Part shown: piece after piece, positions 24,944 to 36,631 of the stretch | Layout: each line of letters begins with the position of its first letter | Position numbering within the stretch: the stretch's first letter is position 1 | From: Purshia tridentata | Lineage: Eukaryota > Streptophyta > Magnoliopsida > Rosales > Rosaceae | NCBI GenBank assembly: GCA_003254885.1 | Contig: QANT01003830.1 | Coordinates: forward strand, 1 to 64,000 | Length of the DNA stretch: 64,000 nucleotides | Direction: 5' to 3' | Program-made: the position numbers and the translations under genes | Notes under the pieces: model-generated | Databases searched by the model: none | What the model saw: only the letters and a program-made list of their open reading frames with translations | What the model was told of the DNA's origin: nothing

Positions 24944-26676
24944 TGGGATAATTTTTAAGAAGTCCATTTGGACACTTTTGTTGTCCATTAAACCCAAACA
25001 CGGAAGAGAAATACTTTGTCGGCCCACCTTTTAAAATGATCTATTAAAATCAATTAAAATTACACTTATGCCACTGGTTTCTTTATAAACTAAATATCCG
25101 TTGCAATAAAAAAAATTCTTGGCTAACATGCTGCCATGTGTTGGGCTTCCATCTACATTCACTAGCTAAAAAGAGGTGGAGATGTATTCTTTTTTGTCTT
25201 TTTCTTTAGGTCTCTTTGCTAAAATATGCCTTTGTTGTACTTATTAACTTTCTACTAACTTATACATTTTTTTATCTTCTTTTTTTAACGATACATGAGC
25301 TTGTGTTTTTTTTTCCTACAGTTGACAAACAGTAATAACTATATCTTACATATTGTTACTGACAAATAGTAACAATCATAGCCCAACTTACATATTGTTA
25401 CTGACAATCAATAACAATTATAGCCCCACTTATATATTGTTACTGCCTATCAGTAACAATTATAACTTCACTTAAATATTGTTTTTGACAATCAGTAACA
25501 ATCATACCCACTCTTACATATTGTTATTGATAAGTAGTAACAATTATAAATTCACTTATATATTGTTTTTGACAATTAGTAACAATCATAGCCACTTTTA
25601 TATATTATTACTAATAAGCAGTAACAATTGTAGCTTCACTTATATATTGTTTTTGATAATTAGTAACAATCATAGCCTCACTTATATATTGTTACTGGCA
25701 ACTAGTAACAATTATAAGCCAGCTTACATATTGTTACTAATAATCAGGAACAATCATTGATTCACTTACATATTTAATAGGAACAACTCAATTCAAGAGC
25801 ACCCGTCCATTAGTTACCCATCAACAGAGTCCAGCGCGAGTAGGTTCATTTAGCCATCTATGCTAAAGTTTACCTATACATCATGCGCACACAAACATGA
25901 ACTTGCACACAAGACAAAGAAAAATGAATTGGAATAAACAATAATAAAACATCAATTATTACTTACTTTTCGGTGAGTCCAGCCAAGTTGTGAATTTCTA
26001 AAGTGAATCCTAATTAATTGAAATAGTAAATAAAAATAACTTAAAAGTCATTTCAAGAAATTAATTTCACAGACATCAATCATGGACTTCCCCAGTTCAT
26101 AGCTCTCTTCTCTCCTCAACGCCACTGTAGCTCTCTTTAGCCCCAGATCTACCCAAAACATTACAGATCACGCCTAGCACTCGATACTTACAAATAGTTT
26201 TTATTTGACAGTAACAATCGCTCAAAACTTTTAAATCGTGCCCAACACTTTTAGATCGGAGGTCGCCCAACCTTCTTCAATGCTTCAATGGTTGGATATG
26301 GTGCAACACAAAGAGAGAAAGAGAAATAGACAGAGATTGACATAGAGATGAGAGAGAGAGAGAGAACAAACGATGAAAAAGAACAAAGAAACAGATCACA
26401 AGGAGGAGGGAAGAAAGATAGCGAGGGAGGAGAATAGATAGATCGCTGGGAGAGGAGAGAAAGATTGAGGCGGTAGGGAGAGAGCAATATAAAATGAAGC
26501 TAAGGGCAAAATGGCATTTAACAAAAATAATTAAGCTGATCTAAATAAGAAGTGGACCGGGGGAAAAACAAAGTGGGCCGAAAGAAAATAATATGGATCT
26601 ATTAAGAAGTCTAATTAACAAAGTGGACTATATAAAAAAAAAGTAGCTCAAAATGGATGTATTGGTAATTATCTGT
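24944..26676. mobile_element. Second element of the Pack-MULE-like family, with 42-bp array
   Basis: The left end (TGGGATAATTTTTAAGAAGT then CCATTTGGACAC...GTCGGCCCACC) matches the left end at 12767. The right end (GTGGACCGGGGG...GTGGGCCG...GTGGACTATA...TAATTATCT) matches the right end at 20178. Their inverted similarity defines the unit, about 1.7 kb. No clear target duplication is seen, so the borders are approximate. It contains the tandem array at 25318-25770 and a purine-rich part near the right end. No transposase and no recognisable gene fragment are present. Confidence 0.6.
25318..25770. repeat. 42-bp tandem array of hairpin-forming units, about 10-11 copies
   Basis: Each unit reads roughly TATATTGTTACTGACAATCA then GTAACAATCATAGCCTCACT. 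Within it ATTGTTACTG and CAGTAACAAT form an imperfect palindrome with a 4-6 base loop. The period is 42 bp, a multiple of three, which leaves an open frame of 14-residue repeats in one phase (25479-25760) that I take to be accidental. Confidence 0.85.
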
Positions 26677-26984
26677 AATTTTTTGTTTCCCTATTTTGTA
26701 GAGAATATTCGAATTTAAGATCCATTTCTTTTTTTGGAAAGAATTTTAAGATCCATTTCAATTCAACATTAGATAGAGAAATATAACTAAATTAACTGTT
26801 ATTAGGTCATTGACAACAAAAATTTATAGGACAGCCCACTGTGAATAGAATTTCAGCCGTAGGATGAAAGGGCCGGCTCTGAGATTGAACTGATCCATTT
26901 AAATACAGATAAGTAAAATAGGACCCATGACATGACCCGGGACAACACCCATCTGAAGAGAGAATAGAGAAAATGGAGAGATAA

Positions 26985-27911
26985 GCCTCCCCATCTGAGG
27001 GAGATGAGATAAGCTGCGATCTTCGCACAATCGATTGAGAACCAACGGAAATTGAGCAACCTTCACGTTCTCAAGGTTAGTTTTATTTTTATTTTTTTGT
27101 TGTTGTTGTTGTTTCAAAGCTTTTTGCATTATTGTATTTGGGAGTTTAGAAATTTGGTTAATTTCAATGAATCCGAGGTTAGACCTTTGTTTTTTGGTCA
27201 AATTTTTTGCCTCATTTGTGATTTTTAGCTTTGGTTTTTCATGGAGATTGTTAATGTCTAGCTGTTAGCCTGTGACTAAGGCTAGGGTTCTTTTACTGAT
27301 TGTTGAGCTGGTTAAGGTTCTGATCTTGATCATATTTTGTTTATTTGTTTGGTGTTTTGAATATGGAATTACGGATTGCTCAGCTGCAGCCATTTATCAC
27401 ATAAAATAGATGGGTTGGGTTTTGAATCAAATTCAATTTGTTAATATTTGAATTGGGTCATAATTCTAAGCTTTTAGAAAGTGAATTTGATTTAACAAAT
27501 TAACTATAGAAATATTCTTTCGTTTTTTAACAAAAAAAATCTATCTGAATTATTAATCTTTTTAACCAATATATTATGGAATCCGATTTTTGTAACTCAG
27601 CTTTAATTTCTTTATATGAAACCATCAAATTTGAATTGTTTGGGTCCAGACTGTATGATTTTTAATCATTTCATATTCATGTTCAAATCCAGCTTAATGA
27701 TTGATGCTTTGAATTTTTAATCCAACTCATCTTACTTTGTTTTAACAAATTCATATTTAGTATTCAACCTCAGCCCACATCACCAGAACCTGTTGGATCC
27801 ACTCTTTCCTTTTTTGATCTTCATAAGCTGCTATGCTCAGATAATGCTTAAAGATTGAGGAGTTCCGGGACAAGACTTTGGGTTTGTGCCATAAGATTGA
27901 AAGAGGAGAGG
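26985..27911 (+). other. 5' leader of the RING-H2 gene with an intron
   Basis: A plausible leader exon ends at 27075 (TCTCAAG|GTTAGT). A leader intron would run 27076-27840, ending TATGCTCAG, followed by the rest of the leader to the ATG at 27912. The transcription start is not determined; 26985 is a guess. The exon-intron layout is inferred from splice consensus only. Confidence 0.5.
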
Positions 27912-28850
27912 ATGTCAAGTGGCCGAAACACCCATTGGTGTTACAGTTGCAGGCGGCCAGTTCGGCTGCGAGGGCGAGATGCAGTTTGTCCAAGCTGCAA
28001 TGGAGGATTTATTCAAGAACTCGATGATATGGTACATGTCAGCCCACTAGATTTCTTTGGACCAGACAATGATGATGATCGTGACAGGAGGCTTGGGTTC
28101 ATGGAAGCTTTCTCAGCCTGGCAGCAATTCACAGACCGAAGACGCAGTGACAATATCAGGGGAAGATCAGATTTAGTTCCTGAACATCACCCGGGGTTTG
28201 CTCCTCTGTTGATCTTTGGTGGCCAAATTCCTTTTCGAATGTCTGGGAATGGTGCATTTGAAGCTCTTTTCCATGGGTCTCCTGGAATAGGTGTGACCCG
28301 GGGTAACGTGGGTGATTATTTTGTAGGTCCTGGCTTGGAAGAACTGTTTGAGCAGCTTTCAGCTAATGATCGGCGAGGCCCTCCCCCAGCATCCAGACCT
28401 TCAATTGATGCAATGCCTACTGTTAAGATCACAAATAGGCATCTTCGTTCTGATTCGCACTGCCCTGTTTGCAAAGACAAATTTGAGCTGGGATCTGAAG
28501 CAAGGCAAATGCCTTGTAATCATTTATATCACTCAGATTGTATTGTACCATGGCTAGTCCAGCACAACACATGCCCTGTTTGTCGCCAAGAACTGCCTCC
28601 GCAAGGATTGGGAAGTGATCGGAGCTCAAATGGTCGAAGTAGAAGCGCCAGTTTTGGTAATACCAATGGAAGGGAGAGTGGTAGGGAAAGCCAAGGGAGG
28701 AGGAATCCATTTGCTAGTTTGTGGCCTTTTCGGTCATCTAGTTCTAGTTCTAGTTCTAGATCTAGCCATAACCCAACAGCTGAAAGTAGCTCATCAACGA
28801 TGCGTGAAAGTAACAATCAGATGGGGTATTCGGGATGGCCATTTGACTAA
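27912..28850 (+). CDS. RING-H2 E3 ubiquitin ligase, RHC1A-like
   Basis: 312 aa in one exon. It is likely a RING-type ubiquitin ligase that brings a charged E2 to substrates; the substrates are unknown. The N-terminus has a zinc ribbon with C10-x2-C13 and C26-x2-C29 in HWCYSCRRPVRLRGRDAVCP, the zinc_ribbon_9 type found in RHC1A/RDUF proteins. The RING-H2 finger spans residues 184-224 with C184, C187, C202, H204, H207, C210, C221 and C224, the full C3H2C3 set. The tail after residue 230 is Ser/Arg/Gly-rich and disordered, with a run of Ser near 276-282. I chose the ATG at 27912 because it begins MSSGRNTHWC, as in the family; no ATG lies upstream in frame. It appears intact. RHC1A versus close paralogues cannot be told apart by eye. 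Confidence 0.92.
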   Translation: MSSGRNTHWCYSCRRPVRLRGRDAVCPSCNGGFIQELDDMVHVSPLDFFGPDNDDDRDRRLGFMEAFSAWQQFTDRRRSDNIRGRSDLVPEHHPGFAPLLIFGGQIPFRMSGNGAFEALFHGSPGIGVTRGNVGDYFVGPGLEELFEQLSANDRRGPPPASRPSIDAMPTVKITNRHLRSDSHCPVCKDKFELGSEARQMPCNHLYHSDCIVPWLVQHNTCPVCRQELPPQGLGSDRSSNGRSRSASFGNTNGRESGRESQGRRNPFASLWPFRSSSSSSSSRSSHNPTAESSSSTMRESNNQMGYSGWPFD

Positions 28851-30405
28851 GGTTATAGTGTTCGCAAAATCTTTTGCTATCCTTGGGATCAGAATCTAGA
28901 GCTGCCAATTAAGTTCAGCAAATTTCTTGTGGTGAGTGTGGTTTGAGACCTTGAAGTGTTCCAGTACATTGTTAATGGTGCATGATGGTCATTTCGTGTT
29001 TAATATGCCTCTTTCCGTGTAAATGACTATTTTCTTCTTTCATTGTGAATTATTGCGCTTCTAAATTCTTCTTGCCTTCCATTGTATGCTTCATACTGGT
29101 TAACTTGATGTTTCAGAAATAAGAAAAAGGTTGAATTTATTCCTCTGTTATTCTAGAAGTTAAAGATTGTATTTCAAACACTAAAAGGGATTCAGAATTA
29201 GTATTTTTTTTTTTAAATATGAGGTTTTATTCATTTTTCTATAAAGCATGAGGGAATTGATGGAAACTTTAGAAAGACAACTAAGCATGAACTGGAATCT
29301 GAGAACAAAATAAATACTAGTTTTTAATTTAAGTCTATCAATAATTGAGGATCACATTGAAATAGGAATCTCTGTATGAATGCATTTATTATTATGCTAG
29401 TAAGAAATGATCTGCTTATTTGAGATGTAGGATTAGATTTCCTACTCCATGGATCAATTATTTCTGAGGTCTTCCAATCCTATCGCGTTTATATAAAGAA
29501 AAGTGAAAAAATGTTTTTGAAAATGAAACCATTCATAATAGCTTATTCTATTAGTTAAATATGCAAACACGAATTGTATTCTCCCACCTAAATATGTACG
29601 GAGGATGATTTTTTCAAATATATTTGCATAGCATTTGGCAAAGTGGTTTTTTTTTAAGATGGTTTGACATGTTATGTTATCAAACTATAAATCAAGTCAG
29701 TTTTGTAATCAAACTATAATAATCAAATAATATTGAGTAGGGTGATTCACATATCACAATTTGACATTATTGCCTGTTAAATATATAGCAAAACATCATT
29801 CCCCATCTTTAGTATCATTAAAATATTATCAGAACTTGGGAAATCTCTGCAATACAACTATATATGGCATATAATTATTTATAAGCCTTTATCGTCATCG
29901 TGCTATCTTTCCACCATTAAAATATAGACGTTTCACAGTTAGATGTGGATGTATGTAGTACAAAGATTATACAAACGGACGCTGAAACTTCGTTTTTTAT
30001 TCATGTCAACCAAAGGTGATATTTCAAAGTCCATCTTTTAGATTAGGATTCAAATGAATAACATAATACCTAAATAAACCAAATAATACCCATGACTCGC
30101 AAGAATTACTCAAATTCTTGAATTATTCCAACTTTCATATACTTGTACAAACTGGACTCATACCAGTTTTGACTAAAAACATGTATGTTAGTTCATGGCT
30201 AAGTAAAATATTTGGATCCAAGCATATGCAAAATAAAAGATTAGATGTGTGGAGGTGGTAGTTTAGACTTTTCACAATATCTATATGCAAAAAGAGCGCG
30301 TATTTTGGATTCTTAAAACCAAATGACTGTTTGGTGTAGACAGGTAACCCATTAACAGACATTGGAGGAGTGATTAAGAAGTTGTTGGAGTAGAGAGAAA
30401 CTAAA

Positions 30406-30455
<50 letters not shown>

Positions 30456-31032
30456 ATATGTGAAATGAATATTCTATGGAGGAGCTGCCATTGGCATTGA
30501 CCCCAACAGAACCGTCCACTTGAGAGAGACAGAGGGAGCTGGTAATTAGAAATGCACCTCTGTCTTTCGCGGAATTTCAGGTCTCTTTGACCTCCACATT
30601 AAAACCTCAACCATCCAATTTCATGCACCCTTAAACAAACAAAACAAAACCCCCCCACAAGTTACAACAACAAAATTTATCAAACATTTGTTTTTCCTTC
30701 TATCACTTCATTTCTCACAACATGCACCCCACGTTCCACCAATCCAACAACTGATCAAAAAAGGAAAAGAACTAATTAACCCCAAACACCTTCCCATTTC
30801 TCAAAGAGAAAACAAAGAACACCAAAAACAAAAACAACAAATGAGTTTCTAAAATCATTTGGGAGTTGGGTTTCTTTTCCTCTGCAGCTTTTTCAATCTC
30901 TCTTCCCCTGCAAGAACAGTACCAGGCAAAATAGATCCCTCTGCCACTTTCCCTCACCCAGATAGGTTGAACAGCTCTCATGCCTTGTTTTCCCTTGTTC
31001 ATTCCATAAAAGTCTTCCTCAAAAAGATAAGA
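28851..31032. other. Intergenic: 3' region of the RING gene and RopGEF promoter
   Basis: No gene was recognised. The stretch holds the RING gene's untranslated tail, an AT-rich spacer, a CT microsatellite at about 30411-30451 and the presumed promoter and leader of the RopGEF gene. Confidence 0.6.
30411..30451. repeat. (CT)n microsatellite
   Basis: About 20 uninterrupted CT units, 580 bp upstream of the RopGEF start codon. Such tracts are common in plant promoters and leaders and often vary in length between individuals. Confidence 0.95.
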
Positions 31033-33631
31033 ATGGTTAACGCGCTTGAAGACCAACAAGAAAACTACCGGGAAAGATTGTACCATTTCAAAGACCTTAA
31101 GAATGAGGGCGCGGGGCGGCATACCAAGAGCTTAAGCATTGAGAGTGCCACTTCATTAGAGTTTCAAGATGAAGATAGGATAGCCTCATCAAGAAGTAGT
31201 CATGGGGGTCAACCTCCACAAGACTTAAATGCAAAAGGCATTAAATACAGGTTGAGCAAAGAGGAAGCCGCGGCAATAGAAGCCAAGGAAAAGCAGCAGC
31301 AATCAGGTGAGAGAGAGAGAGAGAGAAAGAGAGAGAGCTGTCACCATAATATATATTTATATATTTATATATGTATGTATACTACCTGGTCCTGCATTGC
31401 ATGCACACATTGTGAATGCACATGTGTTTAGCTGGCTTATTGATTGTTTTGCTTGTTGGGTTTGATTCAGATATGGAACAGATGAAGGAGAGGTTTGCTA
31501 AATTGCTTTTGGGTGAAGATATGTCTGGTGGAGGAAAGGGTGTTTCATCGGCTTTGGCATTGTCAAATGCCATTACAAACCTTGCTGGTATGTAGACCTT
31601 TTTTTCCGTTCTTCCATAAATGTGGTACAAATAGTTAATTTAGACTCAGATGGTGGTGATCCCACAATATTGTTGGGATTTAAATGTCCAAACTTTTTGT
31701 TTACTTGTACAAATGGAAAGGATGATTTTATACATTTCTGGATTGCATATCCCTTATCTTTCTTTTCCAAATGGAATGCAGCTTCTGTTTTTGGAGAACA
31801 AACGCGCTTAGAGCCCATGTCTGCAGAAAGGAAAGCAAGGTGGAGAAAAGAAGTAGATTGGTTATTATGTGTCAGCGATTACATAGTTGAATTTGTTCCT
31901 TCACAACAGAAGTCCAAAGATGGGTCCAATATGGAGGTACAATCCCTCTTCTGCCTCTCTCCCTCATGAAGCTATGCAACTGGAAATTGATCGTTATGAT
32001 TGGACTTATATACTCTATAACCTAGGCATTATCTGTGTGCCCACACAGATTTCACATCTTGATATGAGTTTGTGTCTTGATTTGATAGATAATGGTGACT
32101 CGTCAACGAACGGATCTTCACATGAACATACCTGCCCTGCGTAAGCTTGATGCAATGCTTATTGTAAGTACTAATTACATGCTTATTAACTTTTTTTTTT
32201 AATTTCCCTTTTCACTAAAGTATGGTTCAATGTGCTATGTTGTTTTCAATGGGTTTTATAATTTATATTACTCTGACAAAGATTATAATAAGCAGGACTG
32301 TCTAGATAACTTCAAAGACAAGCAAGAGTTCTATTATGTATCCAAAGATGCTGATGAATCAGAGAAAGGAAAGGCAAGAAAAGATGACAAATGGTGGTTA
32401 CCTACTCCTAAAGTTCCAACGGATGGTTTATCAGATTCGGCAAGAAAATTTTTGCAGTATCAAAAAGATTGTGTCAACCAAGTGCTTAAAGCAGCCATGG
32501 CCATAAATGCTCAAGTTTTATCAGAAATGGAGATTCCTGAAAACTACATTGAATCCCTCCCCAAGGTAAAGCAAGAGGGAACTAGTCTCATTAATATAAA
32601 ACTTTAGAGCGTTGATGAGTTCTCTTCTCTAACCACTTCTTGAAACTGTTTTGGTTTTTTTATTTATGCAGAATGGGAGGGCAAGTCTTGGTGACTCCAT
32701 CTATAGGAGCATAACAGTTGAGTTCTTTGATCCTGACCAATTTCTCTGTACCATGGACTTATCATCGGAGCACAAAATACTAGACCTTAAGAACAGAATG
32801 GAGGCTTCCATGGTGATATGGAAGAGAAAGATGAACCAAAAAGATGGGAAATCAGGTTGGGGCTCAGCTGTGAGCTTGGAGAAGAGAGAGCTCTTTGAAG
32901 AGAGAGCAGAGACCATCTTACTCCTCCTCAAGCAGAGGTTTCCTGGACTTCCTCAATCTTCACTAGACATTAGTAAAATCCAATACAATGCTGTAAGAAC
33001 GTATTTTATGTCTTCAACTCTTGATTCTTTCAGTACTAGCCCACATTTTCCATGGCCCTTATCAGTAAGAACATAACATGCCTGTAGCACATTTTATGTT
33101 CTGCTATGTAGCAGAAGTTCTTGTATTCTGTTTGTAGTCAGATATTGTATGTCTTATAATATTTGATCTTGCTCTATGAACTTATACAAAGATTTATTGT
33201 TGGCTTCACAGGATGTGGGGCAGGCTATTCTGGAGAGCTATTCAAGAATACTGGAAAGCTTGGCCTTCACAGTCTTGTCCCGAATCGAAGATGTACTCTA
33301 TGCTGATTATGTTACTCAGAATCCATCACAAGCAGTATGCAAAAGGAGCATTTTAGGAGATAGTAGTCCAGCAATTGAAACTTCTCCAAAAGAAGAGAAT
33401 CCAGGCACTGAGACACCTGGTTCAATGACACTGTCAGATTTCATGGGTTGGGGCGTGGATCAACCCGAGTCTGATGCAAATAAGGATTCAGATGGTGCAG
33501 ATACCTTAAACAAAGAGCCAAGTGAGGTTAAGCATCCACATATACAGAAAATTGCCAACATAGTGACCAACAAGAAGATGTCTTATCTAGAGAACTTGGG
33601 TGGATTGAGAAGTCCAACAGCACGCCACTAA
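31033..33631 (+). CDS. Rop guanine nucleotide exchange factor (PRONE domain)
   Basis: Seven coding exons: 31033-31306, 31471-31587, 31782-31936, 32089-32163, 32296-32565, 32672-32992 and 33212-33631. All are bounded by GT-AG and together give 543 aa in frame. The protein activates ROP/RAC small GTPases at the plasma membrane by GDP release, a switch in polar growth. The PRONE domain spans about residues 92-440 and includes [56 protein letters not shown] and EILLLL-type helices. The variable N-terminus (1-91) and the C-terminus, with [10 protein letters not shown] and a final [11 protein letters not shown], are the parts known to bind receptor kinases and to autoinhibit in this family. The start [16 protein letters not shown] follows a CT-rich leader. 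It looks intact. Which RopGEF number it corresponds to is not decided. Confidence 0.94.
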
Positions 33632-34507
33632 CAGTATTTATAGGGGAACAAATGAAAGGAGAAAGAGAAGAAATACATGAGGAACAAAATGAGAGAGAGA
33701 CACTGAAATGTGAAGAGCAAGAAAGGCCTGGCCTGGCCTTCAAATGTAAATTTCAACACCCATATCGGCATCCTCTTAAGTTGTGCTCGCTTACTTTCAT
33801 TCTACAGTTCTTTTGTAAATAGGGAAGAATGAGAAAAATGAAGCATTTTGCATATGATTTCTTTTGTAGGAAGAAAAATGGCTTTGTAGGCTGACTGAAA
33901 TTGTAATTTTAATGACTTCTCTTAGACATAATTTTGTTCCTCACACATTTCTACTCCCATTTCTCCGGATTGTTTGAAATATTTTTCACTAATTTTCATC
34001 ATGTTTTGAAAATTTCAAACTTAAACAGATCATATAATATTTCAAAACATAGCATCAATAACCTTGACAAATTAGAAGACAAATGTTCATTCCGTAACAA
34101 CATAATCTTTTGAAATTCATTTATTGTCTAACATGGTATCAAAACTTTGCTCTCAAGAGGCCACGGGGTTCGAACCTTCAACCATATTCTCCTCTTATTT
34201 GTTATCGTGCCAATAATAGCAGCAAGTTGAAAGTTAAGAGTATTAGGTCAAAGGGTTCCATTATTCATTGGTAACCAAAATAACCACAAGGACTAACATT
34301 GTAATAAATGGCGGAATTAAGTATGAAGGTGAAACAGTAATAATCTATTAAAACATAAAGCAGTGTCCCAAATTGCACCAGGAAGAATTCTTTGAATAGT
34401 CGATTAAAGGGGTCTTAATTCCACATTGGGCATACTTACAAAGTATAAAATAGAGAAGCAATTACATACATTGAAAAGCTTGAAAACATGAAAATCCCCC
34501 AAGAAGA
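33632..34507. other. Intergenic, convergent 3' ends of RopGEF and psaH
   Basis: Untranslated tails of two converging genes. Around 34130-34200 is a phrase with a tRNA-like B box (GGGGTTCGAACCTT), possibly a SINE or retroelement relic; it is too short to classify. Confidence 0.5.
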
Positions 34508-35812
34508 TTAGATCTTGCCACGTGGACCCAACTTGGGTGGAAGTTGTGGGCCCTTCTTGATGGGTAGAATGTCATCTGAAGCAGTGGCACTAAGGTAAGC
34601 AATGGTGGAACCACCTCCCAATATCAAGAACTTGAGCAGCAAGCCTCTCTTGGTGAATGGAGCAGCAAATGTCTCAAAGAACTTGCTCTGCAGTTGCAAC
34701 TCAAACAATGTATAGTCAAAGGTGGTCAAGAGAGAAGTATAAACATGTATCCCAAACAATAATAAAAAGTGAAGGTTTAAATTCATATGCATATATTTAG
34801 CATTTCTTAGCCATTAGCTAAAAAATTTCACAAGATTAATAAATGAGATGACTTGAAAGAATTACTTAAGTAATTAACCAAACTCTTATTCATATATGTT
34901 CATTTAAATTTTACAGTAAGCAAGCTCCATATTAGGCATGGGCATTCAAGAGAAGGAAGCATGGCTTAGAAGTTAGAACTTGGAAGATCCAAGTTGGGAA
35001 ATCTAAAATCTTGGACCAGCATGACCAAGGAATATATTTACATGACAGATGGTTACATAGAAGGTGCTATACATTAACAACAAATATGACTTCTCAGCAT
35101 TAATTTACAACTAATTACATACCCTATATGGTATCTATTCTAGTCCATACCCAATCAGCAATGTGACTTAATACTGATGATCTGGATATTAATATGATGG
35201 GGTCAAAAAAAGAAAAGAAAGAGAACTTCTTTTAAGCCAATTAAGTATAATGTTATCTGGCGGTTTACATCAAAAGCTTTCATAGCTCAGTTGGTTAGAG
35301 CACCCGTTTAGTAAGCGGGAGGTCTTGAGTTCGACTCTCAATGAAAGCAATTCTTTTTCTTTTCTTTTTTTTTGGGCAATTTCAATTACATTGCATTCAA
35401 AGAAGTAGTAGATGATGAATCTGAGTTATAGCGAGGGACAGAACCTGAAGAGGGTTGTAGGGTGAGGGTGCATCTGAGCCGTACAAGTCCCACTTCCCAG
35501 TGGTGTTGCCCAGATCCTCAAGGTCAAAGTAGACACTTTTATCTCCATACTTGGCCACCACACTACCACTCCTACCAAACATCCAACACACCCTTTAGCC
35601 ATTAATAATAAGCTCAAGAGAGCTAAAACTGAACAAGCATTTTAATCTCATGGAAATTAATTGCTACAACTTTTAAGTACGTACCTGAGGTTTTTGGGTC
35701 TGAGGCTGTGGCGAGTGCGCTTGACAGAAATCTTTGTGCCACTGAAGGAGCTTCCTCCAATGCCTTTAATGGTGGCTGGTTGAACAGCTCCTAAGGTTGC
35801 CAGAGATGCCAT
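34508..35812 (-). CDS. PSAH: Photosystem I reaction centre subunit VI, chloroplast precursor
   Basis: Three exons: 35812-35685, 35571-35445 and 34687-34508, giving 144 aa. The N-terminus ([20 protein letters not shown]) is a Ser/Thr-rich chloroplast transit peptide of about 49 residues. The mature part begins near [20 protein letters not shown] and contains [17 protein letters not shown] single membrane helix ([17 protein letters not shown]) and the conserved end [16 protein letters not shown] follow. PsaH sits in the thylakoid membrane on the side of photosystem I where LHCII docks during state transitions. Length and order match the family. A tRNA gene lies on the opposite strand inside the second intron (35444-34688). 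The gene looks intact. Confidence 0.96.
35276..35349 (+). tRNA. tRNA-Thr (anticodon AGT)
   Basis: 74 nt. The acceptor stem GCTTTCA (35276-35282) pairs with TGAAAGC (35342-35348). The D arm has AGCTCAGTTGGTTAGAGC (A box). The anticodon stem is CCCGT/GCGGG with loop TTAGTAA, giving AGT, read as Thr. The T arm has GTTCGACTC (B box). No CCA is encoded, as expected, and T-rich runs downstream (about 35351-35373) can end Pol III transcription. It lies inside psaH intron 2, on the opposite strand. One weak pair in the anticodon stem is the only oddity. Confidence 0.93.
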
Positions 35813-36631
35813 GCCCTTAATTAGTTGGTCGACTCTGACTCTCACTAATTGATGATAATATTTTCTTTTTTATGTTTCAGTAGTTAGGGAATAAGGTGAG
35901 GAACTGAGGATGTTTTGCATGGATCTCAGCATGACACGTGGCAAGATGGGTTTTGCTTAGAGGATATTGAACTTCACTTAAAAGATGCCACGTGGAGTGG
36001 AAGCCGGATAAGCCTATCCTTGTTGATATTGATCAGAGCTCTGGCCTTATTTAAGGGTATTTTCCAAAGTAGTGATGATGAATTCATCTGGTGGGCTGGT
36101 GAGAATTAATTTAGACCTATTTGTAGTTCTAATCTAACTTCTATAACTTACGAAAAAAAAAAAATAATATATATATATAGTCATTTCGTCATGGTAGTTT
36201 TTATTTTGGGTGATTTTACCATGGTCCACATTAATTTGTTTAGTTGGTGATTGATTACAATTATTGATGGCCTAGATTTTTAACTTAAAATGTGTTTCTT
36301 GTTACAAATATATCCGTGATTGTCAAACTTGAATAATGATGTAATTAGTAAAGTAAAATAATTAAGGAGCTGCCATGATTAACAGTGATTTACTATATAT
36401 CTTCAAGCACTTCTCCCCTATTCTCATAAGTCATAAATATTAAATGATCTCTCATCTCTTCGATCAACAAAATTATATAATATATATTATATTATGAGAA
36501 TGTGTATTCAGCTGCAACCGTGACAGTTTTTAAGCTACTAATTAATATTGTTATGGGGCAATGACAATACTGGCATATTGCATTGATGCTCAAACCTTGC
36601 AGCACAATTTTTTCATACAAAGTATTATTCT
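35813..36631. other. psaH promoter region and 3' flank of the peroxidase remnant
   Basis: No gene. The sequence just right of 35812 is the psaH leader and promoter. It contains CACGTGG words at about 35935-35941 (GACACGTGGC) and near 35990 (CCACGTGG), G-box-type cores common in light-regulated plant promoters. Their role here is inferred. Confidence 0.5.
35932..35941. promoter_or_regulatory. G-box-like element in the psaH upstream region
   Basis: GACACGTGGC contains the CACGTG core bound by bZIP and bHLH factors. It lies about 125 bp upstream of the psaH start codon, and a second copy (GCCACGTGGA) follows about 50 bp further away. Light-responsive photosynthesis genes often carry such boxes. 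Confidence 0.5.

Noticed and set aside
25479-25760. 93-codon open frame made of 14-residue repeats
   Set aside because: It results from the 42-bp period being divisible by three; composition is Ile/Leu/Asn-rich, with no motif or start context.
25318-25770. Resemblance to a CRISPR array (regular palindromic repeats)
   Set aside because: Plant nuclear DNA, no unique spacers, no cas genes; units are plain tandem repeats.
28429-28816. Minus-strand frames opposite the RING gene
   Set aside because: Shadows of a clear plus-strand coding exon with full RING motif.
34130-34260. tRNA-like B box and GGTATCA phrase, possible SINE or small retroelement
   Set aside because: No second end, A-box or target duplication could be found.
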